Origin: an uncultured Rhodospirillales bacterium
Lineage (GTDB): Bacteria; Pseudomonadota; Alphaproteobacteria; Acetobacterales; Acetobacteraceae
Reading direction: 5' to 3'
Length of the DNA: 41,587 bases
Assembly (NCBI GenBank): GCA_903928895.1
Contig: CAIYSR010000094.1
Span: forward strand, 1 to 41,587
A program made the position numbers and the translations under genes. Below are positions 23,338 to 32,077 of this stretch, piece by piece; the first letter of the stretch is position 1, and each line of letters opens with the position of its first letter. The notes below the pieces were generated by a model. It saw nothing but the letters and a program-made list of their open reading frames with translations, made no database searches and had not been told where the DNA came from.

Positions 23338-24454
23338 CGAAAGTATAGCTCGTGGTCAGGCGGATCTTGTTCAGCATCAAGGTGATGGAGGGGCAGGACT
23401 TGATCAGGTCGAGCGAGGCGATCACCTCGTTGCGCTGGGTGCGCTCGGCTTCCACCACCAGCACGATCTGGCCGACGAAGGGCGCCAGCGTCGCCGGGTC
23501 GGAGGTCGACAGGCAGGGCGGCGCGTCGAGCAGCACGACCGCATTGGGATAGCGGCGTGCAATCCGCTCCACCAGGGTCGAAACCGGGCGGGTCGGCGAG
23601 ATTTCGCTGCCGATGGTGTGGCCGGAGCCGATGGTGATGACGGACAAGTGCGGGATTGCCGTGCGCACGATGACGTCTTCGATGCGCAGGGCCGAATTGG
23701 TGCTGAGGTCGAGCAGGCCGGGCCGGTCGGCCAGGCCCAGCTCGGCCGACAGCGAGCGCTGCTTGGCGTCGACATCGACCAGCAGCACCTCACGCTGGGT
23801 GTGCTGGGCGATGGAGCCGGCGAGGTTCAGCGAGGAAAAGCTCTTGCCCTCGCCCGGCCGCGCGCTGGTCACCATCAGCACGTTCGGCGCCCCCCGCCCG
23901 GGGCTGTAGTTGGCATGCATCGTGCGCAAGACATGCCCGACCGTGATCCGGAATTCCTCGGAAATGCGGGTCCGCACCTTGTGACCGACCACCAGCCCCG
24001 CCCGCTCCAGCGAGGCCATGTCAAGCATGATCTGGCCACCGGCATCGGACATCGGCAGCCCGCTCAGCGGGTCGATCCCGACCGGCGCGGTTCGCTGCGG
24101 ATTGATCACCGCGCGCGAAGCGTCCCCTCGCCCGCCCGCTGCCGTGTCGGTGACTATGACGGCGTGAGAGGGCTCGTCCTGCCGGCGAAGAGCACCGCCG
24201 ATCTCGCCTCCGCTGCGGGAATCGGCGTCGGAAGGGAAGTCGAACGTGGAATCGGCGGGGGCATCGGCTGGATTGGGAGGCGGGCTGGTTGGCGGCCGTG
24301 CCACCACCCGCGGCGGCGCCGCCCGGCCCTCGGCTTCGCGTCGCACCACATTGCGGATATCACGCTCGGGCGCCGGTTCCACCGCGGCGAGTCCACCGAC
24401 GCCGCGCAACCGCTGGGCCACCCGCTCGACGAGATGGGAGGGATTATCTGCCAT
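23306..24454 (-). CDS. XrtA-associated tyrosine autokinase (BY-kinase)
   Basis: 382 aa. The N-terminal 120 residues are Pro/Arg-rich and disordered. The kinase domain has Walker A SARPGEGKSFSSLNLA near 197-212, Walker A' LLVDVDAKQ at 224-232 and a Walker B-like VVLLDAPP near 315. The C-terminus is tyrosine-rich (YTFGAYHYFGTYS), the usual autophosphorylation cluster. BY-kinases control polymer length together with the Wzz-like protein, encoded immediately upstream. ATG at 24454 is chosen, three bases after the upstream stop. A TTG at 24460 overlapping that stop is possible. Confidence 0.92.
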   Translation of the reverse strand: MADNPSHLVERVAQRLRGVGGLAAVEPAPERDIRNVVRREAEGRAAPPRVVARPPTSPPPNPADAPADSTFDFPSDADSRSGGEIGGALRRQDEPSHAVIVTDTAAGGRGDASRAVINPQRTAPVGIDPLSGLPMSDAGGQIMLDMASLERAGLVVGHKVRTRISEEFRITVGHVLRTMHANYSPGRGAPNVLMVTSARPGEGKSFSSLNLAGSIAQHTQREVLLVDVDAKQRSLSAELGLADRPGLLDLSTNSALRIEDVIVRTAIPHLSVITIGSGHTIGSEISPTRPVSTLVERIARRYPNAVVLLDAPPCLSTSDPATLAPFVGQIVLVVEAERTQRNEVIASLDLIKSCPSITLMLNKIRLTTSYTFGAYHYFGTYS

Positions 24455-24456
24455 CT

Positions 24457-26112
24457 TCAAAGCCCGCCCGGGCCGCGGCTGATGCGATACAGCAGGCCGC
24501 CATAGATGCCCCCGAGCAGCAGCACCGCGAGGCTGAAGATCATCACCGAGGCGAGCCGTCCGCGCGTCACCGTCACGTTCAGCAGCGAAATGCCGCCCGC
24601 CACGGGCAGCCCGAGGTCGCGCAATTCATCGATCGTGTGGTACGACTGGTCGAACTGCACCAGCATCACCGCCGCGGCCAACCCCGCACCGATGCCGATC
24701 GCCAGCACCACCGACATCAACAGCGTCCGCTTCGGTGCCACCGGATTCTGCGGCACCTGCGGCGGATCGATCACCTGGATCTTGATCTTGTCGGCATCGG
24801 CCTCGGCGGCAGTGGAAATCCGCATCGACTCGCGGCGCCCGAGCAGTTCCTCGTAGTTCCTGCGCAGCACATCATAGTCACGGTTGAGGTTGAGGAACTC
24901 CGCCTGCACGCCGGGGGCGCTGCGCGCCATTTCTTCCAGCCGGTCGCGTTCACGCGTGGCGTCGGCAATCTGGCGTTGCAGCGAGGCGATGGTGGATTCC
25001 GTCTCGTACAGGCGCACCTTGATCTGCTCGTAGATCGGATTGGGCAGCGAGCGCACCGGCCGGGATGTCGGCGGCGGCGGCTTGCCGGCATTGTCCTGCG
25101 CCGCCTTCTCGGCCGCCTTGGCGGTCGCATCGTCATAGGCAGCCTTGTTCTCCGCGGCCTTCGCCGCCTCGCCCGCCAGGAACTGCTCGAACTGCACCTT
25201 CAGCGCCTCGAGCCGCCGCTTGGCGGAAACCACGTCGGGATGATTTTCGGTGTAGCGCAGCCGCAACTCGTTGAGCTCACTTTGGGCCTGCTCCACCCGC
25301 GGATCGCGCGGCGTGGCGCCCCGTGCTGCAATGGCCGCGGCGGCGGAGCCGGGCAGCGGCAGGGTCTCGTTCTCGGTGACGATGAGCGGCGAGGTGGCGC
25401 TCAGCTCGCGGTTCAGCAGATCGCGCTTGGCCACCTGGTCGGTGATCAGCCCCTGCAATTGCCGCAGGCCGCCCTGCGCCTGGTCGAGCCGGCTGCCGCC
25501 GCTTTCCCCCATCGGCAACAAATCGAGATACTTGGCGCGGAAATCGGCGCGCTTGCGCTCGGCCGCGCGCAGCTGCTGCTCATAGTTTGCCAACTGCTGC
25601 TGGAGAAATGACTGCGCGTTCTCCATCTCCGAGCGGTTGTTGCCGGTCTTGCTCTCGATGAACGTCGTCAGGATGGTCTGCACCACATCGAAGGCCAGCT
25701 TGGGCGTGGTGTTGCGGTAGGTGATGGTGAACAGGTTGCGCGTCTGCGGCGTGATCTTGATCTCGACGCCGAGCCTGGCGACCATCGACTCCAGGTCCGA
25801 AGGCCCGGTGATGGTCAGGTCGAGATCGGTGTTGGAGACCAGTTTCTCGAGATTGGGCCGGCTCAGCAGGGTGCGCTGCAACACGTCAAGCTGGCTCGAC
25901 AGCGAGCTGTCGATCGACAGGCCGCGGAGCAGCGGGGTCAGCACCGCATCGGCGTCGACATAGAGCCGCGCGCTGGCCTCGTACTGGTTGGGAATGGTGT
26001 AGACAAAGGCCCAGCCGCCGCCACACACCAGCCACGCGATCGCCGCCGCAACCCAGCGATAACGCCAGGCCGCCAGCATCAGGCGGCGGAGCATGATCAG
26101 CAGCGTCCCCAT
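24457..26112 (-). CDS. Polysaccharide chain-length determinant (Wzz/GumC type)
   Basis: 551 aa. It has an N-terminal membrane helix (about 18-38) and a Wzz domain starting IPNQYEASARLYVDADAVLTPLLRG. A long periplasmic coiled coil covers about 160-300 and 360-430, with a Lys/Ala-rich insertion near 330-355. A PVAPKRTLLMSVVLAIGIGAG helix is near 470, with another hydrophobic segment close to the C-terminus. The P-PKRP-like motif (PQNPVAPKR) is conserved. It sets chain length and forms the inner-membrane part of the export complex with the kinase and the Wza-like protein. Confidence 0.93.
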   Translation of the reverse strand: MGTLLIMLRRLMLAAWRYRWVAAAIAWLVCGGGWAFVYTIPNQYEASARLYVDADAVLTPLLRGLSIDSSLSSQLDVLQRTLLSRPNLEKLVSNTDLDLTITGPSDLESMVARLGVEIKITPQTRNLFTITYRNTTPKLAFDVVQTILTTFIESKTGNNRSEMENAQSFLQQQLANYEQQLRAAERKRADFRAKYLDLLPMGESGGSRLDQAQGGLRQLQGLITDQVAKRDLLNRELSATSPLIVTENETLPLPGSAAAAIAARGATPRDPRVEQAQSELNELRLRYTENHPDVVSAKRRLEALKVQFEQFLAGEAAKAAENKAAYDDATAKAAEKAAQDNAGKPPPPTSRPVRSLPNPIYEQIKVRLYETESTIASLQRQIADATRERDRLEEMARSAPGVQAEFLNLNRDYDVLRRNYEELLGRRESMRISTAAEADADKIKIQVIDPPQVPQNPVAPKRTLLMSVVLAIGIGAGLAAAVMLVQFDQSYHTIDELRDLGLPVAGGISLLNVTVTRGRLASVMIFSLAVLLLGGIYGGLLYRISRGPGGL

Positions 26113-26125
26113 CGGTGCGCGCTCC

Positions 26126-26863
26126 CTAGAACCAGGTTTCCGGGATGATCAGCGTGTCTCCCGGCAGCATCTCGACATTCTGCTCGATATCGCCGTCCTT
26201 CAGCAGATCATTGAGCCGGACCTTGATGGTGTCCCGCTTGTCCCCGTTCAGGCGCACGATGATGGCGCGGTTGCCGGCGGCGAACTTGGTCAGCCCCTTG
26301 GTCGCGATCATCACATCGAGAACCGTCATGTGATCACGGTATGGAATCGCGATCGGCTCCGTCGCCGCGCCGATCACGCGTACCTGGCGGCTGAACGGGC
26401 CGATGAAGTTCGACACCATCACCGTCACGATCGGGTCCTTGACGTATTCCTTCAACCGCTCCTCGAGCTCCTTGCCGAGTTGGGTTGGCGTCTTGCCGGC
26501 GGCCACGATGTCGGGGATCAGCGGCATCGAAATCCGCCCGTCCGGCCGCACCGGCAGGCTGGGGACGCTGAGTTCCGGCGCCCGATAGACCGAGATGCCG
26601 AGCTGGTCACCTGCTCCGATGACATACTGGGCGGCGTCCTGTGTTTCGGGTGCCGGCGCGCCGACGCCAGGCGCTCCAGCAACGGGGGCGGCCGCCGCCT
26701 TCGGCGCCTGGTCAACCGATGGCGCCGCAACCGGCGGCGCAGATGTCGCCGTGGCGCCGCCCGGCCGCGCGGTCCCGGCAGCCTCCGGCGCGGCACATCC
26801 CGCCAGCAGCGCCATCGCCACCGCCGCCACGCAGAACCAGGGAAGTCGTCTAGCAGATGTCAT
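26126..26863 (-). CDS. Polysaccharide export lipoprotein (Wza-like)
   Basis: 245 aa. The lipoprotein signal is MTSARRLPWFCVAAVAMALLAGC with the acylated Cys at 23. An Ala/Pro-rich linker follows to about 75. The poly_export domain begins YVIGAGDQLGISVYRAPELS, then VRPDGRISMPLIPDIVAAGKTP and RLKEYVKDPIVTV. An SLBB domain follows (VRVIGAATEPIAIPYRDHMTVLDVMIA, residues about 165-190). It forms the outer-membrane channel. First gene of the eight-gene operon. A possible sigma-54 promoter lies about 35 bases upstream. Confidence 0.94.
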   Translation of the reverse strand: MTSARRLPWFCVAAVAMALLAGCAAPEAAGTARPGGATATSAPPVAAPSVDQAPKAAAAPVAGAPGVGAPAPETQDAAQYVIGAGDQLGISVYRAPELSVPSLPVRPDGRISMPLIPDIVAAGKTPTQLGKELEERLKEYVKDPIVTVMVSNFIGPFSRQVRVIGAATEPIAIPYRDHMTVLDVMIATKGLTKFAAGNRAIIVRLNGDKRDTIKVRLNDLLKDGDIEQNVEMLPGDTLIIPETWF

Positions 26864-26896
26864 GATCGTTCCGGTTTCACCAGCATCAAACGTACA

Positions 26897-26910
26897 GCGC
26901 CAACCGTGCC
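26897..26910 (-). promoter_or_regulatory. Possible sigma-54 promoter of the export operon
   Basis: On the minus strand CGGCACG-GTTG-GCGCT matches the -24 element well and keeps the essential GG and GC at the right distance. The -12 element lacks the usual TT. It would place the transcript start about 20 bases before the export gene. PrsR, encoded in this window, is a sigma-54 activator. Prediction by eye. Confidence 0.35.
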
Positions 26911-27080
26911 GGCCAGCAATTCCACGGCGTCACCCCGCGCAACCAGGTCGCCCGCCACAAGCGGCGGCAACCTAGCACATCCCGCCGCGTTATCGGTGCG
27001 GGCCGTTGAACGCTGCCCGCAACAGGCTTTCCCCGAGCGGTTACGGCCGCCTCCACGGTGGGCGCCCGCAGCGGCGATCA

Positions 27081-27152
27081 TAGGCGCGGAAGGAGTCGAA
27101 CCCCCAGCCTCTGTCATGTAAAGACAGCGCTCTGCCATTGAGCTACACGCCT
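27081..27152 (-). tRNA. tRNA-Val (anticodon UAC)
   Basis: A 72-base cloverleaf on the minus strand. The 7-bp acceptor stem (AGGCGTG/CGCGCCT) has one G-U pair. The D arm is GCTC/GAGC with GG in the loop. The anticodon stem CTGTC/GACAG encloses TTTACAT, giving anticodon UAC. The T arm has the TTCGACT loop, but its stem contains two G-U pairs, which is weak. CCA is not encoded. A 7-bp inverted repeat (27158-27178) lies just 5' of it. It lies 217 bases upstream of the export operon on the same strand. Confidence 0.85.
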
Positions 27153-27425
27153 CCAGCCCGGCCGCTTGGATCGGCCGGAGCGTCGCAGTCCAGTCAACGC
27201 ACTTTAACACAATCCTGCAACCCTCTGGCAACCCATTACACCCCTGCCATGTGAGCGTAAAGATTGCGTTCATATTATTGCTTTATGCCTAAATTCTCCC
27301 CAGTCCGGCCAAGGCGCCGCGGCGGCAAGGAACGCCAGCGGGTGCTACCGCCATCCAAATTCCACGACAATTTTATGATTTTGAGCGGAGAATTTATGAA
27401 AGTATGTCGCAATTTCGGATTTTCC

Positions 27426-27455
27426 TTGACGAAAACTTAACCAGACCGCTAACAA
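27426..27455 (+). promoter_or_regulatory. Likely sigma-70 promoter of the sugar transferase gene
   Basis: The 366-base gap between the tRNA and 27519 is AT-rich from about 27355. It contains TTGACG (27426-27431), an 18-base spacer and TAACAA (27450-27455), about 60 bases before the start codon. Nothing else definite is seen in this gap except the tRNA leader hairpin and a poor short ORF. Confidence 0.45.
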
Positions 27456-27518
27456 ATTTTCACGGACGTTTATCCCTTCCGCCCGTCCCTGCCGGAGCAA
27501 CTCTGTGAAAGCGCTTCC

Positions 27519-28865
27519 ATGACCCGCATCTTCGGTCATTTCATCGCGCTCGAGATGGTGGCTCTGTGGTTCCTCGAATTCATCCCCTGCCTCGTCGTTC
27601 TCTACGTCCTGATGATCCCCGATGGGGGCGGCTGGTCCAGCGGCCCGGCCTTGCAGCATGCCGCCGCCCTGGCTCTGGCCGTCAGCGGCACCTGGAGTGT
27701 CATCGGCCTCTACCAGCCCGAAATCTGCCTGCGCACGACGCGCCTGCTGCTGAGCACTGCCATCGGCGCGGTCCTCGCCTTTCCGGCCCTGCTGGGCGCC
27801 GCCTTGCTGGCCGGTATCGAGACCGCTGCCCTGTTCGGCGGCTCCGCCCTGCGCCCGGCCCAGTTCATTCTGACCTGGATCGCCCTGCTGTTCGCCTCGC
27901 GCCTGCTGTTCCGTTTCGCGCTGCGCTCCGGGGTTTTTGCCCGGCCGGTGCTTCTGCTCGGCTCGCCCCATGACGCCGCCCGCACCCGCGCCGCCATCGA
28001 TCAGGTGCGCGCCGGCTTCTTCCGGGTCGTCGGCATCGTCTCGCCCGAAAACCCGGCGCCGCTCAGCCCGGCCGAACTCGGTCGCAATCAAGTCTGGGCC
28101 GTCGTCGTCACCGAGGAAGCCCGCGGCCTGCTCCCGCAGGACCAGTTGATGCAGGGCAAATCCGCCGGTCTGCACGTGTTCTCCGACGTCGAATTCCGCG
28201 AGCAGCAGCTCCGCCGCATCGACCTCGACCATCTGGCGCCCGACTGGATGCTGTTCGCCCCCGGCCTGACCCGCGGCGGGTTGGAGGAAGCCATCCGCCG
28301 GGCCGTCGATGTCGGGCTCAGCCTGGTCATGCTTGTCATCACGGCCCCGCTGCTTGCGCTGACCGCCCTGGCGATCCGGCTCGAAAGCCCCGGCCCGGTG
28401 CTCTACCGCCAGGAGCGCGTCGGCCTGCATGGCCGCGTCTTCACCCTGCGCAAATTCCGCTCCATGCGCATCGACGCCGAGGCGTCCGGCCCCGCCTGGG
28501 CCAGCCTGCGCGACCCGCGGGTCACCCGGATCGGCGGTTTCCTGCGCCGCACCCGCATCGACGAATTGCCGCAGCTGTTCAACGTCCTGGGCGGCGAGAT
28601 GAGCTTCGTCGGCCCCCGGCCCGAACGCCCTCATTTCGTCGACCAGCTCGCCCGCAACATCGCCTTCTATCGCGACCGTACCGCGGTCAAGCCCGGCATC
28701 ACCGGCTGGGCCCAGGTCAACTATCCCTACGGCGCCTCGGTCGAGGATGCCCGGCAAAAACTGTCCTACGATCTCTATTACGTGAAGCGCCGCAGCCTGT
28801 TCCTTGACTTTCTCATCCTCGTCGCCACCGTCCGCGTCATCCTGTTCCAGGAAGGATCGCGCTGA
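27519..28865 (+). CDS. Exosortase-A-type initiating sugar transferase (EpsB/WbaP family)
   Basis: 448 aa. Four N-terminal membrane helices (to about residue 130) and a Rossmann-like central region (PVLLLGSPHDAARTRAAI) come first. A further helix then leads into the bacterial sugar transferase domain: SPGPVLYRQERVGLHG, FTLRKFRSMRIDAE, RVTRIGGFLRRTRIDELPQL and MSFVGPRPERPHFV with KPGITGWAQV. It transfers a sugar-1-phosphate to undecaprenyl phosphate, the first step of repeat-unit synthesis. It is divergent from the tRNA and export operon and 41 bases ahead of prsK, so the two are probably cotranscribed. Confidence 0.95.
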   Translation: MTRIFGHFIALEMVALWFLEFIPCLVVLYVLMIPDGGGWSSGPALQHAAALALAVSGTWSVIGLYQPEICLRTTRLLLSTAIGAVLAFPALLGAALLAGIETAALFGGSALRPAQFILTWIALLFASRLLFRFALRSGVFARPVLLLGSPHDAARTRAAIDQVRAGFFRVVGIVSPENPAPLSPAELGRNQVWAVVVTEEARGLLPQDQLMQGKSAGLHVFSDVEFREQQLRRIDLDHLAPDWMLFAPGLTRGGLEEAIRRAVDVGLSLVMLVITAPLLALTALAIRLESPGPVLYRQERVGLHGRVFTLRKFRSMRIDAEASGPAWASLRDPRVTRIGGFLRRTRIDELPQLFNVLGGEMSFVGPRPERPHFVDQLARNIAFYRDRTAVKPGITGWAQVNYPYGASVEDARQKLSYDLYYVKRRSLFLDFLILVATVRVILFQEGSR

Positions 28866-28906
28866 CCGCTCTTTGTCGGACACGCCCGGCTGCGGCATGA
28901 TCGCGC

Positions 28907-30925
28907 ATGGTTGATATTTCCTTCGTCCTGCATGGTTTCTGCGCCGCGCTCTATGCGCTGCTGACGATCCTCGTCCTGCTCGGCCGCCGCGGCGGCACCG
29001 CCCTGTTCCTCGCGGCCGGCTGCTTCGCCACCGCGGTTTGGGCCGCCGCCGTCGCCACCCGCCTGGTGCCGCCCGCCCTGATGCTGACGCTGGATCTGCT
29101 GCGGCCGGCGGTCTGGCTGGTTTTCCTCATCCATCTCTACCGCCGCACCGCCCTCGGCGGGCGCCAGCCGCGGCAGATTTATATCATGCTCGGCCTGATC
29201 GGGGCGCTGGCGGTCACCGCCATCGTGCTGTTCGGCCGCGTCGGCCCGGACGGCGCGCTCAACCTGCGAACCGCATGGATCATGATGCTGATCGCACTCG
29301 CCATCGGCACCTTGCTGGTGATCGAGAACCTCTATTTGTCGACCCCCGAGGATGTCCGCTGGCACATCACCCTGCCCTGCATCGCGTTGGCCGGCATCGC
29401 CACCTATGACGCCGTGCTGGCCGGCGACACCCTCCTGTTCCGTGGTCTTTCGCCGGTGCTGTTCAATGTCCGCCCGATCGCGATCAGCATCGTCGCCCCG
29501 CTGCTGGCCATCGCCGCCGCCCGCAACCGGCGCAACTGGCAGGTCGACCTCCATATCTCCCGCACCGCCGTCTTCCACAGCGCGACCCTCCTGGTCGCCG
29601 GCCTGTTCCTGCTCGGCCTCGTCGGCGCCGGCCAGGCGCTGCGCTATTTCGGTGCCGACTGGTCCGGCGTCGCCCAGATCGCGCTCATCTTCGCCGGTCT
29701 CGTCACCGCCGCCGTGCTGGTCACCTCGCGCTCCGCCCGCTCGCGCCTGCGCTTCCTGCTGATCGACCACCTCTTCGCCCAGCGCTACGATTACCGTCGC
29801 GAATGGATGCGCTGCATCGCCACCCTCTCCGCCACCGAGGGCTATACCGCGCTGCACGCCCGCGTCATTCGCGCCATCGCCGACATCGTCGACAGCCCCG
29901 GCGGCCTGCTCTTCGTGCGCGAAGCCTCCGGCAGCTTCGAATGGGCCGGCTCCTGGTCGCTCCCGGCCGCCACCATCGCCATTCCACCGGACGACCCGAT
30001 CGTCGCCGGCCTGCGCAACGGCGACTGGATCGTCGAGATGGCAACCCTGCCGCCGCGCGAGGAGCTTCCCCGCGCCTGGCTCGCCGTCCCGCTGCCCCAT
30101 GGCGGCCAGTTGATCGGTTTCATTCTGCTCGCCCGCCCGCGCGCCCCGTTCCGGCTCGACCGCGAAGTCTATGACCTGCTGCGCGTCGTCGCCCGCCAGG
30201 TCGCAACCGTGGTCGCCGAGCAGCGCGCCGCCGAAGTCCTGATGCAGACCCGCCAGCTCCACGAATATTCCAAGCGCTTCGCCTTCGTCGCCCACGATAT
30301 CAAGAACGTCTCGACCCAGCTCACCCTGCTGCTCAGCAACGCCGAGGTGCATCTCGACAACCCCGAGTTCCAGCGCGACATGCTCGGCACCATCCGCGCC
30401 GCGATCAACAAGATCGGCGCCCTGGTCAAACGCCTGGAGACCCCGCACGGCGAGATCAGCCACGCCGTCATCCTGCCCGACGAGCGGCTCGAACCCATCA
30501 TCGCCAACGCGCGACGCACCAGCGGCCTTGAAATCACCTACGAAACCGCCGGCGTCCTCAGCGGCATCGCCATCGCCGGCGCCAGTTTCGACGCCATCAT
30601 CACCCACATCCTCAACAACGCCGTCGAAGCCACCCGCACCCAGCACCCGGCCAATCCGCCCGCGGTCGCCATCACGCTGCGCCACGAAGGCCGCCGCGCC
30701 GTCATCGACATCACCGACGAAGGCCCCGGCATGACCCCCGATTTCGTCCGCGACGGGCTGTTCCGCCCCTTCCGCACCTCCAAGCCCGGCGGCTCCGGCA
30801 TCGGCGCCTACCAGGCCCGCGAACTCCTGCGTGAAGCCGGCGGTGACCTCGTCGTCATCACCCAGCCCAACGCCGGCACCACCATGCGCCTGCTGCTGCC
30901 GGCGGTGGCGGGGACGGCGGAATAG
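28907..30925 (+). CDS. prsK: Sensor histidine kinase PrsK
   Basis: 672 aa. About eight membrane helices fill residues 1-290. A GAF-like domain lies at about 310-450 (YTALHARVIRAIADIVDS, WLAVPLPHGGQLIGFILLA). The dimerisation/phospho-acceptor motif FVAHDIKNVSTQL has His463. The ATPase domain shows the N box HILNNAVEAT, the G1 box DITDEGPGM, and the closing GSGIGAYQARELLREAGGDL. The layout matches the XrtA-linked kinase PrsK, partner of the response regulator PrsR encoded 3.6 kb further on. It ends just before terminator copy 3. Confidence 0.94.
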   Translation: MVDISFVLHGFCAALYALLTILVLLGRRGGTALFLAAGCFATAVWAAAVATRLVPPALMLTLDLLRPAVWLVFLIHLYRRTALGGRQPRQIYIMLGLIGALAVTAIVLFGRVGPDGALNLRTAWIMMLIALAIGTLLVIENLYLSTPEDVRWHITLPCIALAGIATYDAVLAGDTLLFRGLSPVLFNVRPIAISIVAPLLAIAAARNRRNWQVDLHISRTAVFHSATLLVAGLFLLGLVGAGQALRYFGADWSGVAQIALIFAGLVTAAVLVTSRSARSRLRFLLIDHLFAQRYDYRREWMRCIATLSATEGYTALHARVIRAIADIVDSPGGLLFVREASGSFEWAGSWSLPAATIAIPPDDPIVAGLRNGDWIVEMATLPPREELPRAWLAVPLPHGGQLIGFILLARPRAPFRLDREVYDLLRVVARQVATVVAEQRAAEVLMQTRQLHEYSKRFAFVAHDIKNVSTQLTLLLSNAEVHLDNPEFQRDMLGTIRAAINKIGALVKRLETPHGEISHAVILPDERLEPIIANARRTSGLEITYETAGVLSGIAIAGASFDAIITHILNNAVEATRTQHPANPPAVAITLRHEGRRAVIDITDEGPGMTPDFVRDGLFRPFRTSKPGGSGIGAYQARELLREAGGDLVVITQPNAGTTMRLLLPAVAGTAE

Positions 30926-30936
30926 AGGAAGGAGGC

Positions 30937-31049
30937 GGTTCTTTTTTGAAAAAAAGAACCAAAAAACTTTCATCCGTTTGCCGTGCGCTCACCCCGAAAA
31001 GGGCGAAGCCAACGGGGGAAAGTTTTTGCTTCTTTTTTCAAAAAGAAGC
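30937..31049. terminator. Multi-hairpin bidirectional terminator, copy 3 (reverse orientation)
   Basis: GTTC-type hairpin at 30937-30960, GCTTC-type hairpin at 31028-31049. The order is the reverse of copies 1 and 2, so the whole unit is inverted here. Inner CCGTT/AACGG stem and AAAGTTTTT runs are kept; the middle is variable. It separates prsK from a convergent glycosyltransferase. Confidence 0.88.
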
Positions 31050-31063
31050 GCTTCCTTCCTGGC

Positions 31064-32077
31064 TTACACCCCCAACAAATCCGGCCGATGCTCCGCCAGC
31101 CACCCTGCCAGCCCGGCGAAGGGGTCCGCGAACGCGCCCCGCAGATCGGCCCGGCTGCGGTACAGCACCCGGGCGCCGTGCGAAATCGCTCGCCCGTCGG
31201 CGAACCGTCCGTAATGCCAATACCCCTCCGGCACCCCGTCCAGCCGCAACGCCCGCTCGCGCCGCTTGTACCAGTGCCAGACCTCGAACACCTCGGTGTT
31301 CGCGGCCCCGTAGCGCTCCGTCATCACATCCCCGGCGCCGCCGATCTTGGTGAAGTGATAGAATTTCAGCGCCGATCCGTTGACCGTGATCCGCCCAGCG
31401 GCATCGAAGGCCAGCCGCCGCCGGCTCAAATTCCAGCTCGCCACGTTGCAACCCGGATCCCGCCAGATCCGCACGCCGTCAAACAGCCCCGGCACCAGGT
31501 CGCAATATTTCTGGTCGGTGAAAATCCCCCGCGCCGTGTCGTCAAAACACGCCTCGTCCAGCCGCGCCGCCCACCACGCCGCGAATGCCCGGCCATTGTC
31601 GTCGTTGCGGACGGCGACGAACCCCAGGTTGAACACCCCGTAGACGAGGGCGGCAACGTCATTGTCGATGATCGCCTGCGCCTCCTCGTTCGCCGCGATC
31701 TGGTGCGGGGTCAGCACGATCGAACCGCCATCGAGCCCGTCGAGGGGATTGAACAGCGCGATATCCGGATCGAAATACACCACCCATCCGGCCCCGCGGC
31801 CGAGCAGATGCACCAGCGCCCGCCCCTTCACCGCGGTGCAGGCCTCCACCAGGTCATGGCCGAACAGCCAGGCCGGTGCCACCCCGAGATCCGCCGGTGT
31901 CAGCACCCCGTCGAAGCCGCCCAGCGCGACCCCCGCATCCACCCCCGGCGGCGCCTCGTCCACCACCACCGCCCAGACCTCCCAGTCCGGATGCACCCGC
32001 CGCAGGCTCTCCAGCAGCACCCGGGCCCGTGAAAGATAGGAGTAGGTAAAGCTCGTGTAGCAGACCACGCCCCCCAT
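31064..32077 (-). CDS. Glycosyltransferase, GT-A type with DxD motif
   Basis: 337 aa (GTG at 32080 would add one residue). The N-terminus VCYTSFTYSYLSRARVLLESLRRVHPDW is a typical GT-A nucleotide-sugar fold opening, as in GT8-like enzymes. The metal-binding stretch is GWVVYFDPDIALFNPL (residues about 98-113). Later are YGVFNLGFVAVRN and DQKYCDLVPGLFDGVRI, with the acceptor-side ALKFYHFTKIGG. It adds one sugar to the repeat unit or to a surface glycan. It overlaps the stop of the upstream large glycosyltransferase (TGATG), so both are one transcript. Confidence 0.82.
   Translation of the reverse strand: MGGVVCYTSFTYSYLSRARVLLESLRRVHPDWEVWAVVVDEAPPGVDAGVALGGFDGVLTPADLGVAPAWLFGHDLVEACTAVKGRALVHLLGRGAGWVVYFDPDIALFNPLDGLDGGSIVLTPHQIAANEEAQAIIDNDVAALVYGVFNLGFVAVRNDDNGRAFAAWWAARLDEACFDDTARGIFTDQKYCDLVPGLFDGVRIWRDPGCNVASWNLSRRRLAFDAAGRITVNGSALKFYHFTKIGGAGDVMTERYGAANTEVFEVWHWYKRRERALRLDGVPEGYWHYGRFADGRAISHGARVLYRSRADLRGAFADPFAGLAGWLAEHRPDLLGV

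Noticed and set aside
26860-27273. Minus-strand frame ending ...LVAGDLVARGDAVELLAGTVG, overlapping the export gene start by ATGA
   Set aside because: The last 30 residues look faintly like a FlgA/SAF domain. But the frame runs through the tRNA, has no convincing start and contains the predicted promoter.
27285-27440. Short ORF before the sugar transferase, including a 14-residue frame at 27396 with a GGAG ribosome binding site
   Set aside because: Basic, low-quality composition, overlaps the likely promoter; no conserved leader-peptide logic visible.
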